NCBI RefSeq assembly: GCF_023101165.1
Contig: NZ_CP078076.1
Span: forward strand, 372,001 to 436,000
Source: Microbacterium sufflavum
GTDB taxonomy: Bacteria > Actinomycetota > Actinomycetes > Actinomycetales > Microbacteriaceae
Reading direction: 5' to 3'
Length of the DNA stretch: 64,000 bases
The stretch's first letter is position 1. The number at the start of each line of letters is the position of its first letter. The notes under the pieces were generated by a model. It ran no database searches, was not told the origin of the DNA, and was given only the letters and a program-made list of their open reading frames with translations. Positions 59,683 to 64,000 of this stretch are shown piece by piece. A program made the position numbers and the translations under genes.

Positions 59683-62600
59683 CGGTACCGCACCTCCTGA
59701 TCGCGGCGGCGGATCGTGGTGACCTCGTCGCGCTGGTTCCCCGTCGGACCCAGGTAGTTGAACGCCCAGGCGAGCTGCGCGTAGCCGCCGATGAGGTGGC
59801 TCGGCTTGAGCAGGATCCGCGTGAGCGAGTTGTGGATGCCACCGCGCTGGCCGCTGACCTCGGAGATCGGCACATCCACCGTGCGGTCCTTCGCGTGGTA
59901 CATGTACACCGTTCCCTCCGGCATCCGGTGCGACACGTTCGCCCGAGCGACCACGACGCCGTTGCGGTTGTACGACTCGATCCAGTCGTTGTCGCGCACG
60001 CCGATCTTGGCCGCGTCCTGCGGGCTCATCCAGATCGTGGGCCCGCCGCGCGAGAGAGACAGCATGAACAGGTTGTCCTGGTACTCGGAGTGGATCGACC
60101 ATTTGGAGTGCGGGGTCAGATACCGCACGTGCACCTCGGCGGCGCTGCTGGTGCCCGGCACCACGTCGTCGAACAGCCGGTGCATGTCGAGCGGGGGGCG
60201 GTAGATCGGCAGCGCCTCGCCGAGCTCGTCCATCCAGTCGTGGTCGAGGTAGAAGTGCTGGCGCCCGGTGAGCGTGTGCCACGGCTTGAGGTGCTCGACG
60301 TTGATCGCGAACGCGGTGTAGCGCCGTCCGCCGTGCTCCGATCCCGACCACTCGGGAGACGTGATCACGCTGCGCGGCTGCACCGACACGTCGTTGAAGG
60401 TGAGCTGCGTGCCCTCGTGCTCATCCGCGAGGAACGCCATCCGCTGACCGGTGTGCTCCTCGAGGGCGTGGAAGCCCTGCACCGCGAGTCGCCCGTTGCT
60501 CGTACCGGAGAACGCGAGGATCAGCTCGCACGCGCGGCGGTCGGTGTCGAGGCGCACGGACCCCGCGTACGGCCCGCTCTCCACGACACCGTTGACCCTC
60601 TTCAGCTTCTCGATCTCCGGCTCGGCGCGGTACGTGATGCCCTTCGTCGTCATGCCCAGCTTCTGTGTGAGCGGGCCGAGCGCCTTCCATCGCTCGTGCA
60701 GGTTCGGGTAGTCCCGCTCCACCACGGCGAGCTTCGGCATGGTCACTCCCGGGACCCGCGGCAGATCCTGCACCCGGCCGTGCGGCGTCGCCATCACATC
60801 CGGCGTATCGTGCTGCAGCGGCGTCGCGACGAGGTCCTTCCGCACACCGAGGTGCGTGCGGGCCATCGCACTGAACTTCTCGGCTAGCAACCCGAACACG
60901 TCGAAGTCGGTCTTCGTCTGCCAGGGGGGCGCGATCGCCGGGTTGAACGCGTGGATGAAGGGGTGCATGTCGGTCGAGGAGAGGTCGTGCTTCTCGTACC
61001 AGGTCGCCGCCGGCAGCACGATATCGCTGAACAGCGTCGTGCTGGTCATCCGGAAGTCGGCCGTCATCAGCAGGTCGAGCTTGCCCTCGGGAGCCCGGTC
61101 GCGCCACGTCATGGTCGCCGGGCGGGACCCGGGCGACGCCTCGGCGGCACGCACCGACGCGTCGGTGCCGAGCAGGTGCTTCAGGAAGTACTCGTTGCCC
61201 TTGCCGGACGAGCCGAGGATGTTCGCGCGCCACACCAGCACGATGCGGGGGAAGTTCTCCGGGGCGTCGGGATCCTCCACCGCGAACCGGAGGGACCCGT
61301 CGTTCAGGCTGTCGACGACGTGCTGCGCCGGCTCCTTGCCGAGCGCCTCGGCCTCGTCGCACAGGTCGAGCGGGTTGCGGTCGAACGTCGGGTAGCTCGG
61401 CATCCATCCGCGCTGCACCGACTCGACCAGGCAGTCGGCGGTCGTGCGCCCCGTGAAGCGCCCGGTGCCCAGTGGCGAGGCGAGCCGGTCCGCCGGCAGC
61501 CCGTCGTAGCGCCACTGGTCCGTGGCGAGGTACCAGAAGGCGGTGCCGATCGTGTGCCGGGGAGGGCGGCCCCAGTCCGCGGCCGCGGCGTACTGCTGGT
61601 AGCCCGTGATCGGCCGCACCTTCTCCTGTCCCACGTAGTGCGCCCAACCGCCGCCGTTCACCCCCTGACAGCCGGTCATCGTCGTCAGCGCGAGGAACGT
61701 GCGGTAGATCGTGTCGGAATGGAACCAGTGGTTGGTCCCCGCGCCCATCAGGATCATCGACCGGCCGCCGGAGCGCTCGGCGTTGTCGGCGAACTCGCGC
61801 GCGATGCGCAGGGCCTGCGCGGCGGGCACCGAGGTGTGCTCCTCCTGCCACGCGGGGGTGCCCGGGGTGCTCGCGTCGTCGTAGCCGGACGGCCACTCGC
61901 CGGGAAGGGCGTCGCGGCCCACGCCGTACTGCGCGAGCATCAGGTCGAACACCGTGGTCACACGGCGCCCGGCGACCGTGCGCACGGGGACGCCGCGCAC
62001 CACCACGCCCGAGCCGCCGGCGTGCTCCTGGCCGGGCTCGGGGTCGAGGTCGAACCGCGGCAGGCGCACCTCCGCCGCCTCGGTCCCTCCGGGGAGATCG
62101 GCGATCGACAGCGGCGGCACGACGTCGCCGAGGTCGAGATTCCACGCGCCCTTGCCCTCCGGGGAGAAGCGGTGCCCGAGCGATCCGTTCGGCACCACCG
62201 GCGTGCCGTCCGCGTCGAGCAGCACGGGCTTGAACTCGGCGCGCGCCTGCGCCGCTGTGTCGCCGTCGAGGTCGGACGCCGTGACGAACTTGCCGGGCAC
62301 CAGCCCGCCGTCCCGCTCCTCCAGAGCCACCAGGAACGGGGCATCGGTGTAGCGGCGCATGTACTCCTCGAACCGCGGCGTGCGCTTGTCGACGAAGTGC
62401 TCGCGCAGGATGACATGACCCATGGCGAGGGCCAGCGCCGCATCGGTGCCCGGGTGCGGGGCGACCCACTCATCGGCGAACTTCGTGTTGTCGGTGTAGT
62501 CCGGCGACACGGTGACGACCTTCTGCCCGCGGTACCGCGCCTCGGCCATGAAGTGGGCGTCGGGCGTGCGCGTGACCGGGACGTTCGAGCCCCACATGAT

Positions 62601-63398
62601 GAGGTAGCCCGCGTTCCACCAGTCCGCCGACTCCGGCACGTCGGTCTGGTCGCCGAACACCTGCGGGCTCGCGACCGGGAGGTCGGCGTACCAGTCGTAG
62701 AACGACAGCATCGTGCCGCCCAGCAGGTTCAGGAACCGGGAGCCGGCGCCGTGCGACACCATCGACATCGCGGGGATCGGCGAGAACCCGGCGATCCGAT
62801 CCGGGCCGTGGGTCTTCACCGTGTGCACGTGCGCCGCGGCCGCGATCTCCATGACCTCGTCCCAGCTCGTGCGGATGAGACCGCCCTTGCCGCGCACGCG
62901 CTTGTACGACTGCGCTTTCTCCGGATCCTCCACGATCGATGCCCAGGCATCCACCGGGTCGGCGTGCACGGCACGGGCCTCGCGATAGAGCCGGGCCAGT
63001 GTGTCGCGGATGTACGGATAGCGCACGCGCGTCGGCGAGTAGGTGTACCAGCTGAACGCGGCACCACGCGGACAGCCGCGAGGCTCGTACTCGGGAGAGT
63101 CCGGGCCGATCGAGGGATAGTCGGTCTGCTGCGCCTCCCACGTGATGATGCCGTCCTTGACGTACACCTTCCACGAGCACGAACCGGTGCAGTTCACGCC
63201 GTGGGTGGAGCGGACGACCTTGTCGTGCGACCAGCGGTCGCGGTAGAACGCGTCACCCGACCGACCGCCCTCCAAGAACAGCGACCGCAGGTCGGGCGAC
63301 ACCTCACCCGGCCGGAGGAACCGACCCAGATTCAGCAGTCCGTCGGCGAGAGCGCCATCGGTCGCGGGCGGGCTGTCGGATCGGATGCCAGGGGTCAC
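59679..63398 (-). CDS. narG: Respiratory nitrate reductase alpha subunit NarG
   Basis: This 1239-residue catalytic subunit holds the molybdenum bis-MGD cofactor and reduces nitrate to nitrite on the cytoplasmic face. The N-terminal FS0 cluster has STHGVNCTGSCSWKVY with His in the first position, as in NarG, then GCPRGAAFSWY. LSFYDWYADLPVASPQVFG surrounds the region of the Mo-ligand Asp. GTG 63398 is chosen because GAAGGAG lies well placed upstream; ATG 63431 has no usable ribosome site. No Tat signal is obvious. It is the first gene of narGHJI. Confidence 0.95.
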   Translation of the reverse strand: MTPGIRSDSPPATDGALADGLLNLGRFLRPGEVSPDLRSLFLEGGRSGDAFYRDRWSHDKVVRSTHGVNCTGSCSWKVYVKDGIITWEAQQTDYPSIGPDSPEYEPRGCPRGAAFSWYTYSPTRVRYPYIRDTLARLYREARAVHADPVDAWASIVEDPEKAQSYKRVRGKGGLIRTSWDEVMEIAAAAHVHTVKTHGPDRIAGFSPIPAMSMVSHGAGSRFLNLLGGTMLSFYDWYADLPVASPQVFGDQTDVPESADWWNAGYLIMWGSNVPVTRTPDAHFMAEARYRGQKVVTVSPDYTDNTKFADEWVAPHPGTDAALALAMGHVILREHFVDKRTPRFEEYMRRYTDAPFLVALEERDGGLVPGKFVTASDLDGDTAAQARAEFKPVLLDADGTPVVPNGSLGHRFSPEGKGAWNLDLGDVVPPLSIADLPGGTEAAEVRLPRFDLDPEPGQEHAGGSGVVVRGVPVRTVAGRRVTTVFDLMLAQYGVGRDALPGEWPSGYDDASTPGTPAWQEEHTSVPAAQALRIAREFADNAERSGGRSMILMGAGTNHWFHSDTIYRTFLALTTMTGCQGVNGGGWAHYVGQEKVRPITGYQQYAAAADWGRPPRHTIGTAFWYLATDQWRYDGLPADRLASPLGTGRFTGRTTADCLVESVQRGWMPSYPTFDRNPLDLCDEAEALGKEPAQHVVDSLNDGSLRFAVEDPDAPENFPRIVLVWRANILGSSGKGNEYFLKHLLGTDASVRAAEASPGSRPATMTWRDRAPEGKLDLLMTADFRMTSTTLFSDIVLPAATWYEKHDLSSTDMHPFIHAFNPAIAPPWQTKTDFDVFGLLAEKFSAMARTHLGVRKDLVATPLQHDTPDVMATPHGRVQDLPRVPGVTMPKLAVVERDYPNLHERWKALGPLTQKLGMTTKGITYRAEPEIEKLKRVNGVVESGPYAGSVRLDTDRRACELILAFSGTSNGRLAVQGFHALEEHTGQRMAFLADEHEGTQLTFNDVSVQPRSVITSPEWSGSEHGGRRYTAFAINVEHLKPWHTLTGRQHFYLDHDWMDELGEALPIYRPPLDMHRLFDDVVPGTSSAAEVHVRYLTPHSKWSIHSEYQDNLFMLSLSRGGPTIWMSPQDAAKIGVRDNDWIESYNRNGVVVARANVSHRMPEGTVYMYHAKDRTVDVPISEVSGQRGGIHNSLTRILLKPSHLIGGYAQLAWAFNYLGPTGNQRDEVTTIRRRDQEVRYR

Positions 63399-63474
63399 GG
63401 CTGCTCCTTCACGCGGCTTTTGACTCAGCATCCTCCCCCCGCCCACGAGGGCGCACAAGGGTACGCCGGGACAA

Positions 63475-63503
63475 ATCACCCGGGCGGAATTAGCACGGGT
63501 GAT
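63475..63503. promoter_or_regulatory. Inverted repeat in the narG-narK intergenic region
   Basis: ATCACCCG (63475-63482) and CGGGTGAT (63496-63503) are separated by 13 bases in the divergent promoter region. This is a candidate site for an oxygen- or nitrate-responsive regulator shared by both units. Confidence 0.5.
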
Positions 63504-63560
63504 GGCGCCTCCGCGGTCCAGCCGCGAAGCTACTCTCAACGCACGAAGGAGGCTCCACCC

Positions 63561-64000
63561 ATGACTTCTGCTGCTCCCGCCCCGACCGCCGCCCCCGATC
63601 AGCTCCGCGGCGGGATGGTCCAGGTCATCCTCGCCACGCTCGCCTCCACCGCGGGCTTCTGGGCGTGGATGGCCATCTCGCCACTGCAGAAGTCCTACGC
63701 CGAGCAGATGGGACTCGACGAGGGCCAGATCTCGCTCATGCTCGCGACCCCGGTGCTGGTCGGCGCCCTGGGCCGCATCGTGGTGGGCGCCATGACCGAC
63801 CGCTTCGGCGGCCGCCGGATGTTCACGTTCGTTCTCCTGGCCTCGGTGCCCGCGGTGCTCCTCGTGGCGCTCGCGGGAGAGATCCGCAGCTTCCCGCTGC
63901 TGCTGATCGCCGGCTTCTACCTCGGCGTCGCCGGCACGATCTTCGCGGTCGGCATCCCGTTCTCGAGCGCGTGGTTCCCGCCGTCCCGTCGCGGCTTCGC
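63561..64000 (+). CDS. narK: Nitrate/nitrite transporter NarK (3' end outside window)
   Basis: The first 146 residues of a major facilitator are visible. They start TSAAPAPTAAPDQLRGGMVQ, have the first span LASTAGFWAWMAISPL, and the A-like motif GRIVVGAMTDRFGGRRMF. GAAGGAGG precedes ATG 63561. NarK imports nitrate or exchanges it for nitrite. It is divergent from narGHJI. The protein is cut by the window end. Confidence 0.9.
   Translation, partial: MTSAAPAPTAAPDQLRGGMVQVILATLASTAGFWAWMAISPLQKSYAEQMGLDEGQISLMLATPVLVGALGRIVVGAMTDRFGGRRMFTFVLLASVPAVLLVALAGEIRSFPLLLIAGFYLGVAGTIFAVGIPFSSAWFPPSRRGF

Noticed and set aside
62470..63180. Open frames within narG on the same strand
   Set aside because: Frame-shifted shadows of NarG; residues are Arg/Gly/Ala-rich and lack family motifs.

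Overview
The window looks like a chromosome segment of a high-G+C actinobacterium, most likely Microbacterium or a close Microbacteriaceae relative. The reasons are strong G/C third-position use, GTG/TTG starts, several apparently leaderless genes, sugar ABC transporters without their own ATPase, and a ThrE-type exporter. This placement is by inspection only; no database search was run.

Layout. (1) 1-7045: chromosomal genes: the end of a fatty acid desaturase, a ThrE-like exporter, a GNAT acetyltransferase, a zinc-ribbon/Vsr-like nuclease, an esterase, a broken HTH-membrane gene, an MFS exporter and a VOC protein. (2) 7114-25623: an oligosaccharide locus. A LacI repressor precedes a GH13 glucosidase and a CUT1 importer. 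A convergent operon carries GH97, a second CUT1 importer and a ROK regulator. A cytoplasmic GH36 alpha-galactosidase and a secreted GH97 with two C-terminal beta-sandwich modules complete it. The secreted enzyme probably releases sugars outside, the two importers take them up using an ATPase encoded elsewhere, and the cytoplasmic enzymes finish hydrolysis. (3) 25718-29667: an ArsR operon with an amber-interrupted DHFR-like gene and an SRPBCC gene, an APH(6)-like kinase, a DUF1905 protein, a membrane protein and a TetR regulator with clear inverted-repeat operators.

(4) 29745-46620: an integrated element of about 16.9 kb in tRNA-Ser(CGA). A 27-bp duplication of the tRNA 3' end marks both ends, and a matching pair of spaced TGTGTCCA arm-site-like repeats lies just inside each end. 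Its base composition is visibly less G+C rich. The right part holds a phage-type lysogeny switch (repressor and integrase facing xis), a replication initiator gene containing iteron-like GTCACnGTGAC repeats, a TerS-like protein, a tape measure protein and a beta-helix tail spike. No large terminase, portal, capsid or major tail gene is present, so it is either a decayed prophage or a satellite-like element. The left part has a second complete tyrosine recombinase, an HTH protein and cargo: a membrane-anchored zinc-ribbon protein, small orphan proteins, and a second fatty acid desaturase related to the one at the window start.

(5) 46730-64000: a MetE-like protein, a putative 2OG-Fe(II) oxygenase-like protein, and then a molybdenum and nitrate-respiration block: moaB-moaE, moeB-moeA-moaC-mobA-DUF6457-moaD, a TOBE regulator with modABC, narGHJI and divergent narK (cut by the window end). 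ModABC imports molybdate, the moa/moe/mob genes build the cofactor (moaA is not in the window), and NarGHI uses it with nitrate supplied by NarK.
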